DNA of 64,000 nt from Cryphonectria parasitica EP155 (GCF_011745365.1 NW_024468915.1:1900653-1964652); one strand, 5' to 3'; positions 12,906 through 25,219 are shown, counted from the stretch's first letter. Numbers and translations are program-made. Notes: generated from the sequence alone by a model not told the origin.

Positions 12906-14860
12906 GGTGAAGAAAGTCTGGGCGGTATCGAGACTAGGTGACACACACGAAAGGACACAAGACGAAGAAAGGGGGAGTGAATAAGAAAGGTCGACTACTG
13001 ACTGATGAGATGCGACTCGAGTGCAAGCAATTCTCAGAGTCTTGAGGGCGGCAGTTATGCTTTAGCTATTGGCACTGGGGACCAGAGGCTGATAATATAT
13101 TCCAGCACGAGAGCAGCGGCGACAACTCTGGGGACCAGAGCTAAATCTGGTGAAGGCTGGGTTACTGAGGCGATCCAACTGAAGATAGAGGAGGAGCAGG
13201 ATCTGACGGCCGCCGGGTCTGACGTTGCGGGCCGAGGGGCGGTTGGGATGACAGGCTCTATGCGCTCCTCAAATATGGAAGGGGGGTAGAGGTATTTGTG
13301 TAAAAAGGACTGAACCAAAATAGTAGAATCTTGTTCGCGGGAGGGATGAGTTGTTGGAGAACTAAGAAGGAAAATAAAACAGGTGCGGTAGGCAACGGAC
13401 AGTCGGGAGAAATATATACTATATATCAGAATCATATACAAAGTACCATAATACGACACACAGCCATGTGCAAGTGGGTGGAAGTGGGCAGGTGCGGGTC
13501 ACGTCAAGTCTTTTTGAGTCTAGAAGCCGTGGCTCTGCTCGTGGAAAGAATGACACTGCCCTCCTGGTTGCCCCTCCCCTGCGCACTCTTTCGTCACTTG
13601 CCCATGCATGCGCCTTCCCACCCTCCCCCTCCTTCCCAAGCAGAAAATAAGCCTCCCTCTAGTGATCTACGTTAGTGCGCCAAGGTACCTTTGAATAGGT
13701 CACCCACAAGAGCTGCGACATCTTTTTCCTGCCCATCGCCGACAGGGGATCGTGGCGCATCGAGGACCACTCGGATACTATGTGCTTTACACACGCAATG
13801 TAATGATGGGTCTTCTTCGCCTGACGAGGGAGGGATTGAAGGTCCTTGCGTCCCTCAAAAACATGTGTTCACACAGCACATCTGGACGGAAGTCTCTCTT
13901 ATCCCCTAGTCCTTGGATGAAAATGGGGGGATGGTGCATGCTGTGTCGTGGCCGTGGCCGTGGGTTGTGGTTGGACAATCGATGAGACCTCCTGTCAGCC
14001 GATGACGTTGGCCTGCAGACCAAGAACACGACCTAAAAGCAGGGAAGAATGGTGGGAGGGGTGTGTGTGTGTTTCCAGGGTCTTCTGCCCGTGGCCCACG
14101 TCTTGATTTGGAGCGGAGACGAGAGTGGTTGCATCGACTGCACGCCGGCCAGGTGGTCCCGCAACTGGCTAGTATCGAACATTTGCCGTGGCTGGCCCGG
14201 GATAGCATCAAGGCTTCGTTCAACGTGATTTGATGGTCGCTGGGTCTGCTCAGGGTCCTGTCCTTCTTTTTCTGGGCTTGGCCTTACATGGTAGCTTACG
14301 GACAGCTCTCCCTCTTCTTCCCCTTGGTCGATGCTCCAATCATGCAATTTTTCGAGTGGACGCCTGCAGGCTGGCCCCCTCGAAGTCGCTGATCAAGATA
14401 GAGTTCGGCCCGGCGTGCAGCACCCTGGCACCAAGTCCAGCGGCCAACATTCCCAACCCAGTCCCATGTCCCAAGGAAAGAAAGTAGGGGAGGAGAGAGA
14501 TCAAAACAAGGCTGAGCCCGGCTGGTTGGGCCATAGGGCACCACTGACCGAGGGATTTTTCTTCTCTCTTTTCCCTTGGGCTGCCGTGGTCACCCGGTGC
14601 TTAGGCTCGTGCCGCGGTGGCTGCAGAAGAAGGCTGTGTGCTCCAACCCCATCATGCGATGTTCTAGGTTTGGGCAGGAATACTTGGCCTTGCCGTGGTG
14701 TTTCGACCTGCGAACGAGCTCAGGGGAGATGCTACAGCCTGTGTCTCTGACTGCAACAATAGCCATCCATGCCGAGCTTCGTAGAGGAAGACAACAAAAA
14801 AAAAGACATATAAAAATGAACAGAAAAACATGGAGAAGAAAAGGAAGAAAAAGTCAAAAA
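12906..14860. other. Intergenic stretch, no gene supported
   Basis: It lies upstream of the proline-rich gene and downstream of the 5S gene. Several open frames (for example near 13005-13289, 13331-13675 and 14331-14750) lack domain signals, and their composition changes with frame. There is a short GT run at about 14061-14070. Part is probably promoter and leader for the minus-strand gene. Confidence 0.45.
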
Positions 14861-14861
14861 A
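14856..14861 (-). terminator. RNA polymerase III T-run terminator of 5S gene
   Basis: On the minus strand, six T residues follow directly at the 3' end of the 5S sequence, which is the standard Pol III stop signal. Confidence 0.8.
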
Positions 14862-14979
14862 CATACAACACCGGGTATTCGCTAATGGTCACCCACTTAA
14901 CTACTAATCCGGCGGTTAGTGGCTTATTTAGGGGAGAGCAGACGGGATCCCAAGTTCTCCACTACCTATGGTCGTATGT
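14861..14979 (-). rRNA. 5S ribosomal RNA gene (diverged variant)
   Basis: Read on the minus strand the 119 bases begin ACATACGACCATAGG and end GTTGTATGT, like filamentous-fungal 5S RNA. The two ends pair as helix I over nine base pairs (one G-U). The interior contains the conserved blocks ATCCCGTC, AAGCCAC, TTAGTAGTT, GTGGGTGACCA and AGCGAA in the expected order, which covers the internal Pol III control region. Compared with what I recall of the Neurospora type, several interior positions differ, partly as C-to-T or G-to-A changes, so it may be a minor 5S isotype or a decaying copy. A TATA-like box at about -28 and a T6 terminator support a working gene. In this class of fungi 5S genes are dispersed rather than inside the rDNA repeat. 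Confidence 0.9.
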
Positions 14980-15480
14980 GCTTGATTTCCGTCAATGTAA
15001 ACTTATATTGGCAAAGTATACTTCATGGATCTACACTACAACAATTTCTAGAAACCGCTCTCGTATGAGCATTTTTTTATACTTGGGCATGTCAAAGTTT
15101 GTTGACTATGCATTTTGTCACCTTTGAAAATAATTTACATCGGTCTTTACCACGTTTCATGCCTCTTTCAAAAGACGTTCCTCCCTACGCCGTCTGCCAG
15201 TTTTGCATGACACGAGGGCTGCCACTTGCGAGAACAAGTCTTCGGCAGTCGGTTACAGCCCATCTTGAAAAGCTAGAATCGACTTGAGTATCATGTACGT
15301 TGTTCATTTTGCGTTTGCCAGCCAAGCACTTATAGAGTGACGACACTTGGCGGACTCAAAGATGCCCATGAGAGAAGCTTGGCCACATTGGGCATGCAAC
15401 CGAATATATGAAGTTGTGCAAATGCTGGTCACATTTATTACAATATTACTAGCCTAGATGTATAAAAACCACCCTGGCCC
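14980..15480. other. Gap between 5S gene and carboxypeptidase
   Basis: It holds the 5S upstream region and the 3' flank of the carboxypeptidase gene. Apart from the TATA-like box I see no feature. Frames up to 60 codons are not convincing. Confidence 0.5.
15003..15007 (-). promoter_or_regulatory. TATA box of the 5S rRNA gene
   Basis: On the minus strand CAATATAAG places TATAA at -28 to -24 from the 5S start. Neurospora 5S genes need a TATA element at this distance, so the position agrees with a functional promoter. Confidence 0.65.
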
Positions 15481-17614
15481 TCATGCCCAGCGCTTGTTCT
15501 GACGCAGAAGAGCAGCCGTCCGCTTCTTGTGCGACCTCTTCGCCTGGGCCTTCCCGCGCTTCTGCGACGAGGACCCGCTCAGGACATCACTCGCGGTCTC
15601 ATTCGACGAGTACGGGTTCGGGGCGCCTGTGGTCACATTGTAGGTCGCGCTCGTGGGCACAACGTCGAACTGCACGGTGGCGTTGCCCTCCCGGAAGGTG
15701 CTGACACTGGGGCCGACGGTGGTGTAGTTACTGGCGATGCCCACCAGGCCGGTCGCCACGTCCTTGCCGGCCAGGACGCGCTCGAACATCTCGAGAGCCA
15801 GCACGGGCTGGTAGAAGGGCACCTCGTGGCCGCTGTAGTAGACGCGGGCGAAGGCGTAGTTGTCGCTCTGTTTCACCTGGCCATGGACGATGCCGTCAGA
15901 AGTGGTGATGTTGGTGAAACCAGCCGAGTTGAAGTTGGTGGCGTTGATCTTCTCGGCCACGGCCTGGCCGCCGAGCCAGTTGCAGTTGTCTGGATTCACA
16001 TGGGGGTTAGTTCAATCAAACTTTTGGTACTTTTCTTTTCAAGGAAAAAAGAAAGAAAAAAGAGCAAAAGGGCTAGGTCTTTGGGAGGAAAGGGAAACAT
16101 ACAGTCCGCATCACCGGCATAGTGGACCACATAAACACCCTGAGACACAAGCTCTCGCACCGCCTCGAGGGTCCCGTCCTCCCTGTCGTCATCACCAGTG
16201 CTACCAAAAGCATCACCAACGTAATCCGACCCCTCGGTGAAGTTCACAAAGGCGCCAATCGCCGCCTGGACTTCAGGGGTGTTCAGGTAGTCGACATAGA
16301 ACTCATACGGGAAGGGATCCGGCTGCAGCTCGCGGATGTCGTACTCGTCGCGATCGGCCGCATCATCCAGCACGGCCTCCACCTCGTAATAGCAGAAGTC
16401 GTCGGCATAGGAGCAGATCTCGTTGATGCCAGTCTCGTAACATGATACTGTCAGGTCGTAGCAGTTGCCAGCTCCGTACATACCATTGTACATCTTGGCC
16501 TGCGTGGAGGCATCAAAGGGAGAGTAATCATCTGTCACGTATTAGCATCTTGTTCTTGGACCAGACATAAAGAAGGCAAAAAATACTGACATGTGTTGCC
16601 TGGGTAGACGGTAAAGTTATAGTAAGCTGCATACTGGATGAGCGGGTCATACCAGCCATTACCGATCATGACCGAGGCGAGGTTGATCGCGTGAGCACCC
16701 GGAAGCGAGCCATTTCGGATGGCGGCGTTCTGCGTCTCAATGTACTCATTGAAGATGGGACCATAGTGCCCACCATAGGACTCGGTGGTGAAGTGGAAGG
16801 ACTCGCGTGAGTACTGCGGGTAGGCGCCCATGAAGCCCTGCAGGGTCCGCCAAAAGCGCGGGGCCGCGGCCGAGGTCGAGTTGGCCGTGTCGAGCAGGCT
16901 GGCGTAAGAGTACGTGCCACAGTCCAGATCAGCGGCGTAGTCAGGGCACGACTCGCTGGGGAGCTGGACGACGTCGCCGTAGTCTGATACGTAGGCTGGG
17001 ATAGCGTCGGAGTAGCTGAAGCCCGTGCCGGTCGGCTCGTCGATGAAGAGCATGTTACTGGCGTTGTTCCAGGAGTACGGGTTATTGTACCTAGTCAAAG
17101 GTGAGTCAGGGAGGTTCTTCTTCTTCATTACGAAGGAGGCGTCTTGATTGTTTCAAGCACTAACGTACAGGTTGCCATCATAATCAACGCCACACGGCCC
17201 ATTCTCTTGAAATAGACCGATCATGGACGAGGAACCCTGCGGTGATCGTGACAACGAGAATCAGCAATTTATTCTCCCCTTTTTTCCCCAAGAGCTGAGG
17301 TTTCAATGACTCAAGAGACTTACGGGGCCGCCATTAATCCAGACTGTCAGCGGAGCAGTTGTAGGATCCTCATTGCGAGCTTCAAAGAACCAAAAGAAGA
17401 TGTGTTCGTGCTCGGCAATGTCGACATATCCAGAGTAGGACTTGACTCCCGGTGTAGTCTCACAGATCCCATCAGGAACCTGCTTGGACCGCACAGGAAT
17501 GCTCAGGTAGCCGGTGGTCTCGTTAAGATCCGTCGGCGCAGTCACGAACTGTGCATAGGCAGTCTGCGCGGCGAGCCAAGAGGCTGCCAGGAGGGCCTTG
17601 CTCATCTGCTTCAT
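15481..17614 (-). CDS. Secreted serine carboxypeptidase, family S10
   Basis: Predicted extracellular or vacuolar enzyme that removes C-terminal residues from peptides. Five exons: 17324-17614, 17169-17236, 16591-17090, 16103-16531 and 15481-15989, with in-phase GT-AG junctions, give 598 residues. The N-terminus (about 1-21) is a signal peptide ending near TAYAQF. The S10 signatures are all present: WINGGPGSSS around 91-100, catalytic Ser224 in [11 protein letters not shown], Asp near 429 in GDADYNCNW, and His484 in GHEVP. There are several N-glycosylation sequons and many cysteines, as usual for the family. The last 30 residues, after a serine run, are strongly basic (KR, KRSHKKR, RQNKRW), which is odd for a secreted protease. 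The internal aspartate-rich loop near GDDDRED also stands out. The family call is firm; substrate preference cannot be read from sequence. Confidence 0.95.
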
Positions 17615-19139
17615 CTTCTTGGGCCCTTAAATCGAACTCGACGGTCTCGAGATTGGCTTTTGCTGGCCTGGCGAAGGGAAAGGAGAGAGAAAACCCCTCC
17701 CCTTCCCTCCAAGATAAACAAATACTGTGCTGCGCATGGCTTTCTAATTAATTACGCGGTGAGCCACCCCAGCATTTTCTGGCTTGCCGATTGCGTCACA
17801 TTGCGAACCCCATATGGACCACACCGAGAAGGGCAATCTGCACTGAAAGTTACGTAACTGTCGATAACCTACCATACATAGTAATTACAGCGTCGTTGGG
17901 AGAGGGTATCCTACTGCTGCTGCCCTGTAAATACAGGCTATGTCTGCAATACGGCCTGTATGGTACGGTACCATCATTCTGTTTAATTAAAATTACGGCC
18001 TGAGGAGAGATAAGATAGCATTTGGCCCTGGCCGTAGCGATCCGTGAATGAACTCCACACCGCTAGCTACCTTCTGTTCTGTTCTTAGCGCAAAGCCTAG
18101 GATGCCCAGATGCGCAGGCAGAAGAAGCAATTGGTGATAATGTCGGATCACGGCAAGTTCAAAGCAACGCTAGGTGCGCTGCCTCTTGCTAAGTGCAACG
18201 GAGAGTTTTGTAGCGAATTCAGTTGCCAATGTATGGTGTGAATGCGAGGGATTTACAACTTGACAATGGGGAGAGGAGGAGGAGACCTTGCTTTACCAGA
18301 TAAGAAGGGAAGCCTGGCTTGCCCGGGATGGAGCCTTGATGGGGCAGATAAGTATCGAGTGTATTCAAGCGGTAATACGAGTGTGAGATTGTCAATTCAT
18401 TGATCTGGGGACTATAGCTGCTGTGCGTGCCCTCCTAGATGATAAAGGGATTGTGATAAAGGAAGAATCTTGGATGAGGAAGAAAGCAAATCATCTGAGA
18501 TCAAGAATCAGGTGGCGTCGTTTTGTCCTTCTTTGTCACCCTCACGTTCTTCTTAAATGAGACAAAACCAAAACAGTCCAGCTCATAGACCTCCCTATAT
18601 TTTGTCAGCAGCCAATATCACTGTAGCAATGGAATCAGTGGCCATGGGTCCCGGCCACCCCAGCTGGTTGAGACAGAATTCTGGACAGTGGCAGCAAAGC
18701 GCAGTGAAGCTTGCCCAACGATTTAGTAGCTTGGTAATACAGCCTGTGGAAAATAGAACCTCAGGATCGACATCTATACAGGAAAAACAACCCTTGTTCA
18801 CTACTATACATGGCGATGTGAGCTCTCAAAATGAGACACATAAAATTGAGATTATGTATGTTGGTTTTTCTTGTGCCTCAGGAATATATGTAAAGATCCA
18901 AACTAGTTCTTGGGGGGGGGGGGGCAGATCGGTCTGATTTAAATCACCTTGCTGACATAACCCAGAGATCGACAGACAGGGGGGTAGCTGTACACCCCGC
19001 CGTGCCCAACCCAACCCTTGCTGATGCTTGCCATTGTCTGTGGTTCAAACTGTTGCCCATCATCGCCGCCCCGACGTCCTGATTTCCAACTTCAACAACT
19101 ACACCTTTGATTCTGTGGGAGCTCCCCCTTAAGGCCACT
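17615..19139. other. Divergent promoter region between carboxypeptidase and txl1
   Basis: It lies between the start codons of two divergently transcribed genes. It contains a nearly perfect palindrome of GTAC words at 17960-17974 and a G13 run at 18912-18924. A frame of 126 codons at 18557-18937 has no recognisable domain and crosses the G run, so I do not call it. Confidence 0.5.
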
Positions 19140-20357
19140 ATGTCCGCCTCCCCTACAATCAACATCGAGTCTGCTGAGCAGTTCAATCAACTGCTCAGCA
19201 GCACCAAAGTCGTCATTGCAGACTGTACGTTACCCTCCGCTTCCCCCAAATCCCCCAATGCAGTTCTAGACGCCTGTGATCAGCCCCTAGGAAGTAATGT
19301 TCTTCCAGTTGTATAGAATGCTGACTTGAGTTTACTTTTCCACAGTCTATGCCGACTGGTGCGAACCATGCAAAGCCATTGCGCCTGTCTTCGAAGGGCT
19401 CTCTGCCCGAATGTCCAGGGCCAACCTCATCGCCTTCCTCAAGATCAACACCGAGGCACAGCAACAAATCGCCTCCGCCTACGCAATATCAAGCATCCCC
19501 ACCTTCATCGTGTTTCGAGATGGCAAAGTGGCCGAGAGGGTCCAGGGTGCTGACCCCACGAGGCTGAAGGCCCTCGTCCACAGGTTATGGCAAGAAGCAA
19601 AAGCCGCTGTGCTTGAAAGCCGCAACGATGGCAGTGACCCCGCCGCCGGCAGCAGCAGCGGCGGTGGGGGCGGCGGTGGCGCCTCGGCCCTGGAATGGCG
19701 TGGCGCGGTATTGCCGCGTGGTTACACGGACGTCACGGATCAGATTGAGTTGCCAAGGACCGAGCTGCTCAACTTTGACGAGGAGTTCGGCAACGTGCGC
19801 GTGCTGCTCGACCCGAGCAAGCCGGGCGCGCTGAGCGGTGGCAAGAAGAAGGACAAGGACTGGGTCGTGAGCGACACGGATGAGCAGCTGCTCCTTTTCA
19901 CTCCGTTCATGTCCATGTTGAAACTGCACACACTTCAAGTATTTACCCCACCCCCCCCCCCCCCAAATACTGCCGTTAACACGACACCATGGCTGATCGA
20001 CACCTCTCCCTGTGCTAGATTACATCGGTTCAGGACGAGGACGAGGAGGTTATGCGGCCAAAGGTCCTCAAGCTGTTCACGAACCGACCCCACAACCTGG
20101 GATTTGACGATGCCGAGAGCGAGACCCCGACGCAGCTGATCGAGCTGACCGAGAGCGACTGGAATGCTGACAGCACGGCCAACATCCCGCTGCGGTTCGT
20201 CAAGTTCCAGAACATCAACAGCCTGGTCATATTTGTGGAGTCTGGAGAAGGAGAGGGCGAGAAGACCCGCATAGACCGCATCCGCGTGATCGGTGAGACT
20301 GGCGAGAAGCGGGACATGGGCAAGCTGGAGAAGATCGGTGAAGATTCTGGTGCCTAG
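19140..20357 (+). CDS. txl1: Thioredoxin-PITH domain protein (TXNL1/Txl1-like)
   Basis: Predicted disulfide reductase that associates with the 26S proteasome through its C-terminal PITH domain. Exons 19140-19224, 19346-19938 and 20019-20357 give 338 residues with in-phase junctions. The thioredoxin fold covers about residues 5-110, with the active site DWCEPC (Cys34, Cys37), where human TXNL1 has CGPC, and the cis-proline in SSIPTF. A glycine/serine linker (about 148-160) leads to the PITH domain (about 170-325), which reads RGYTDVTDQIEL, then LLNFDE, VRVLLDPSK, LLLFTPFMS, VLKLFTNRP, LGFDDAE and IPLRFVKFQN. Intron 2 carries a C14 run on the coding strand. The start follows a CACTATG context, and no upstream in-frame ATG competes closely. 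Confidence 0.95.
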
Positions 20358-23300
20358 GAGGCTACGAATAACATCACTCCTGACCTCGGGCCTGATGTAT
20401 CTTGATGGAGGTTGTGTCTACCATCTCTCCTCTGACGAATGGTGGCTAAGTGAAGCATTGCGAGCCTGTGTGGAACGAAGGGGAATGAGATACCCAGCAC
20501 GAGGATCTGCAATGACATTGTTTGTAGCGACGGATTCATGTCTTGGCGCGGAGCTCATGAGGTCTACTACTACTGCTACCTAGACGGGCGCATGGATAGA
20601 CGAGAGTCCAATCCAAAGAGAAAGAACAAAGATGGGAGAAAAACTCCGCTGTCTCTCCTACCTCTCGAGATATGGTCCATGCAACGCTAAAGGTGCCAGA
20701 TTGAAGCAAACTTGTCGTGCATTATGACACCTATCCCTCCGATCTGCCCCTTCGTAACAGCCCCAAGGACACTGTTCACAACGGTCTGCAAAGGAAATGT
20801 CCGGCCTCCACGCCACCACCCAAATCACTCGCGGTTCCCGTAAAGGAACCGACGCACACGACCTGAGGTGGATGGGACTGGCGTGGAGAGCCGGCTGCAA
20901 TTTTATCGATCTGTGGCATAACTGACACTAGAGATCCACGGAGGAGAGTCAGGATTCGAGCAACACGGGTAATGTTTTGAAAGTTATGCCGCCGCACGAA
21001 GAAGAAAAAAAGAAGAAAGGAAGGAAGCGAAGCTTCACAGCCGCCCTGTGGAAATTTTTATGCCTGGCGGCGCCTGCCCCCACTCCCCCTGCAGTGGGTC
21101 CGCCTGGACGCCTCGCTCTACAGAGACTAAAGTCGGATTATCGAATGTCCCTGCTCCGACCTGGGAAGCCCGGTTTCCTGCCCCCCTCCCCCCATCCTTC
21201 CCATCTCGGCTCCGGCAAATGGGGTAGAGAAAAGATTGGGTTGGTGTGTGGATGGGTCGTGCCGTCTTTCTTTCCCCGGAGCTCTTCAACACATGCAGAC
21301 CACGTCCGCGTGGGACCTCGGGCGCGCCCAGGGTGTGGCTCGTCATCAATATTTCAATCTAAATCCCCGTCGATACCAATTTTCTTGATCCTCCGAGAGT
21401 GGGATAGTGAATCATTACTTTGGCACCGCCCTAACATTGCATATTTTGGCTTCCCCTCCACCAACGATCGTGACTCAATGGTCGACGGCAGGGAAAGGCA
21501 GACGAACGAATAACACACACACACACAAACACCCACACCTGTCCACGCAAGCCATGCACGCCATACACGCAATGGTACGCCGTCGGTCTGGTTCGGCTGC
21601 AGGCCTGCCGGGTCAGGCGGTAGCGGTCTGACGTTCGCCGCGGGGCCATCAAGAGGGTTTGCACTTGGGAGCCGACGAGACCGAGTGATGTGATGCTCGA
21701 TGTGCTGTGACTCTGACTCTATCCCACTTGATTTCAGTATAGGATTCGATGGCATTTAGCAGATCACGCAGAGAAATGCCAGCTGTCCTCGAGCCCTTGT
21801 ATACAACATGTTGGTTCCAATACGGCAGAGGGTTTTGGATCTACAATCTGTCATCCTTCTGGGCAACGTCATCCTCCACGGCACTAGGACGCAGTTATTG
21901 GCACTTTTCAGCCAGTCAAGGCTTCAGGAATGCCCTACAGGTGACACTCCTTGTCAAGAGATGTGCTGAGTCCGGGCTATGCCGGGTTCTCCTATGCAGG
22001 AAGACTATTGTCGTGGGCATGATAGAGCCAGTGCATGCATGGTTCTTGTCATCATCTACATGGAACTATTGTCCTCGTCGAGGACCACCTCTCGCTCTCG
22101 CTTTCTCTCTGTGTGTGTGTGTGTGTCACAGCAAAGTGGCCAAGATTAGTCGATCACCATTGCCGAGATCGGGACTCTAATTACTCGCCTGCTACCAGGC
22201 TGCAGATGTGTTTTCGCGGGGTCAAGTCGCAAGCGAGGGGCAACACTGTGGGACGGTTGTAATCGCTACCGTGCTATGGTACTTGTCGACGAAGAGGCTG
22301 GCTGTCCGCGGATCGCATGCAGCCAACGTCTGCTCGTTGAAATTCCCAACCCGACCTCCAGGACAACGGTCGTCGGCGTCTACGTTTTCCTCCGACGGCG
22401 AACTACCGAGAAAGAGTTTCCAAGCACCGACAGAGTTTCACGAAGAGGACCCTTGTTGTCCGGTGAAGCATGCCTCTTTGAGCTGTCGACTATTAGGGGC
22501 TCCGTACACAATGCAGATCCCAGACCGTCGAGCTGGCGTGGCCCGCAGCCATAACAGGATAATAACCAGCCAATGAAGCCCTCTTGACCAACCAGGGACA
22601 GAAGAAGGAGAAGTAAGCAACCCAAGGACCACTTTTGCGCATCACCTGCTCTAAAGGCGCCTTCGCAGATTGATGCAATATCTGCAGATTTGCTCTCATC
22701 TCCTGGCATCATGTAATATCTTCAGCCACATCCATGACCCATGTCAGGTCATGATCTTAAGCTTAGATCCATGCTCGATTTCCCGCGCAACCTCTCTGCG
22801 AATCACAGGGCCCCATGGCTGTGGTAAGCTTTCCTGTTGCGGAAGATTCTGTCGATTTTGATTACATGCTAGGTGCTCAATCGGTCGAGGAACCATAACC
22901 AATCTACACTTTTCAGTCATGAAGTGTCCCCACCTGGTTCAGCTCATTTCTGTGCAAGCCTTACTGCACAGTCTGCTTGTACAGGGCGTCTGTGTGTCCA
23001 ATGTTCGAACCGACAGGGCCTCTTGAGTTTGGGCTTTCAATAGTACGCCGGATATCCCCAAAACGGACATGGTGCCGACGCAGGTTCGGATTTCGATATA
23101 CTACTCTATCGACTCCGTCTCCCTCACACACACGCACACACACAAATAGTCTTTTCTTTTATTTCATGATCTATTTTACTTTTTGCCTGCTAATTACTGC
23201 ATCCAACTTGCCCTGCCTCTCTTCTTATCGGCACTTGTCTGCTCAAAACAAGGCACAATATCAACCATACTGGCTTACTTCTTGCTGACAAGAATGCATG

Positions 23301-23908
23301 CCACTGCCACATCTCAACACAGGGACGCGCAATAATATACATAACATTTCCCACATTTCAGATATTGCTCTCGGCAACCTCTACGCCGGCCCTTCTCCCT
23401 TGACAGCTCAAGCCAGAAACCCGGAAACCCACCAGTTTATTCTCTAGGTTGCAGGGCTAGTTGGCAAGCGACTAGTCATACAGACGCCGGTCCTTGGCTA
23501 TTTATTGAAGGGAGAACTTACAGTAGGCTGAGCACGCGAGCCAGAGTCTTTTGACGATTATTGTTCGGCGAACTATTTCTCCCCCTTGGTTTCGTTTCTT
23601 CTCGATTCTCCTCTCCCTCGAATTCCGCGGGCTGAACCCTCACTCACCACGACAGACGGGACTGGCCTGGGCGGTCTCTGTCGTGCTGCACCATCTCGTA
23701 TTATCATGTCTTTTGGATGTGGCCGACAGACGAAGTGAGAATTAGACGACGTACAAGCTGCGGGTGCGACCATTAACAGAAAGGAGCAGCGGTCAGCATA
23801 ATAACATCTCACAACTAGAGAGGGCGAGTGTGATGTTTCTGTCTGGACCCAGCTCTATTATCCTTCCCGCTGTCATACCTGCTTGACTCCCTTAATTCTT
23901 CATCCGCC
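20358..23908. other. 3.5 kb gene-free stretch
   Basis: I find no convincing coding exon. Both-strand frames of 70-180 codons (for example 20977-21513 and 22208-22576) lack family signals. The stretch includes short CA/GT runs near 21513-21530 and 22111-22127. The last few hundred bases probably hold the promoter and leader of the 2EXR gene at 23909. Tandem GTTC-type B-box-like words were checked for tRNA structure and rejected. Confidence 0.45.
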
Positions 23909-25219
23909 ATGAGTGTCCCGATCGAGACAGACGACACTACACCAGGCTCGCTTTTACCATCTCCACACGTCTCACGCAAGATGACAACACCCACCACCCT
24001 ACTTAAATTTACCCTTCTCCCACCAGAGCTGCGGAATATCATCTGGGAAATATCCCTTCCCGAGCCTCGCGTCCTCGACATATACCCAGCGTCAGCGTCC
24101 CAAAAGATCCTACCACAGCAGGGCCTGCGCTTCGCCAATCTCTATACTGAACCACCGCCTGCCCTCGCCGCTGTGTGCCGAGAGTCTCGCTCCCTCGTGT
24201 GCCATCACTACCGACCGCTGACGCTGGGAAGAACGACAAAGTATGTCGACCTGAACAGGGACATGCTGTTGCTGGAGTCATATCTCTTTGGGCGGGATCT
24301 CATGCGCACGCTCCTCTTCATGAGCCAGATCCCGCTGATCAAGGACAACCTGCAGAGCCTGGCGTTTGGGACGTCCTTTGGCGTGCACACCGGCGTGTGG
24401 CATCCTGTACTGGGTTGGAAGAAGCTGACGAGGGGCAACATGGGAAAGTTCCTCCAACGTCTGGGCGCATTCCCGGTGTTGGAGCGGCTCGTGTTCATGG
24501 TACACCAAGAGATGCAATTCGAGGTATCTGAGATGCCCTCGCCAAAGGCCATCGGCTCCATACTAGGGCGGTCGGCGTCCAATGCAGATGGAGACCTGGC
24601 GCGGAACGCAACGGTATACGAGGTGGGCTCGAGGCTACCCCCGCCGAGGGTCTTGCACGGCAACAGAGACTGCAGACCATCGACACCCCCTGCCACCCCT
24701 CGAAGATCACAAACACCAACATCCCCTTCAGGTCCCTTGGACCCTGCCTTTTATCTGATAGATGGTCACAGGGGTAGCAGTAAAGGGCACTTTTACCGCG
24801 TCCCGTGGACGGCCGAGAAACCGTGGCTCCCGCATGCCAATGACATCGCCTACTACGCCTCTCCTGTAGCGGATGATGATGACAACGGCATCGACGCTGC
24901 TCGCCCAAGAAAAGATGCAGGGGCATCAAATCGCGCGGGGAAACTTGTACCGACTAACGACGACTGGGTGCGCTTCCGACGGTCCTTTAGACGCGCAATG
25001 GAGACCGGGCTGGAGCTGGGCTTGGCGGATCCCGCAACGAACTCGTGCCCATTACGAAAACGGAAACGAATGACTGAGGTGGGAGGGGAGGAGGAGGATA
25101 GGAATATGCCGCTACAGACGTCGAATAAAGTGCGGAAGCTGGTGATGTCCGAGGGAGGGTGCAAATTGCTGGCGATCGAGGGCGCGAGCCTTGTTTGGCG
25201 GTATTCGTTGCCAACATGA
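23909..25219 (+). CDS. 2EXR domain protein
   Basis: Single-exon gene of 436 residues. Near residues 30-110 it reads LLKFTLLPPELRNIIWEISL, then PPALAAVCRESRSLV and YVDLNRDMLLLES, the diagnostic pattern of the fungal 2EXR family, a large expanded group of unknown biochemical role that resembles F-box N-termini. The middle (about 110-220) is predicted alpha/beta. The C-terminal half is disordered and charged, with a KRKRM basic patch that could be a nuclear signal (inference). The ATG at 23909 has a CCGCCATGAG context; a second in-frame ATG lies about 24 codons later. Function should not be inferred beyond the family name. Confidence 0.88.
   Translation: MSVPIETDDTTPGSLLPSPHVSRKMTTPTTLLKFTLLPPELRNIIWEISLPEPRVLDIYPASASQKILPQQGLRFANLYTEPPPALAAVCRESRSLVCHHYRPLTLGRTTKYVDLNRDMLLLESYLFGRDLMRTLLFMSQIPLIKDNLQSLAFGTSFGVHTGVWHPVLGWKKLTRGNMGKFLQRLGAFPVLERLVFMVHQEMQFEVSEMPSPKAIGSILGRSASNADGDLARNATVYEVGSRLPPPRVLHGNRDCRPSTPPATPRRSQTPTSPSGPLDPAFYLIDGHRGSSKGHFYRVPWTAEKPWLPHANDIAYYASPVADDDDNGIDAARPRKDAGASNRAGKLVPTNDDWVRFRRSFRRAMETGLELGLADPATNSCPLRKRKRMTEVGGEEEDRNMPLQTSNKVRKLVMSEGGCKLLAIEGASLVWRYSLPT

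Noticed and set aside
14576..15127. 183-codon plus-strand frame
   Set aside because: It runs antisense through the 5S rRNA gene and its promoter and has no protein-family features.
22980..23030. GTTCGAACC word as tRNA B box
   Set aside because: Stem bases around it do not pair and no A box precedes it.
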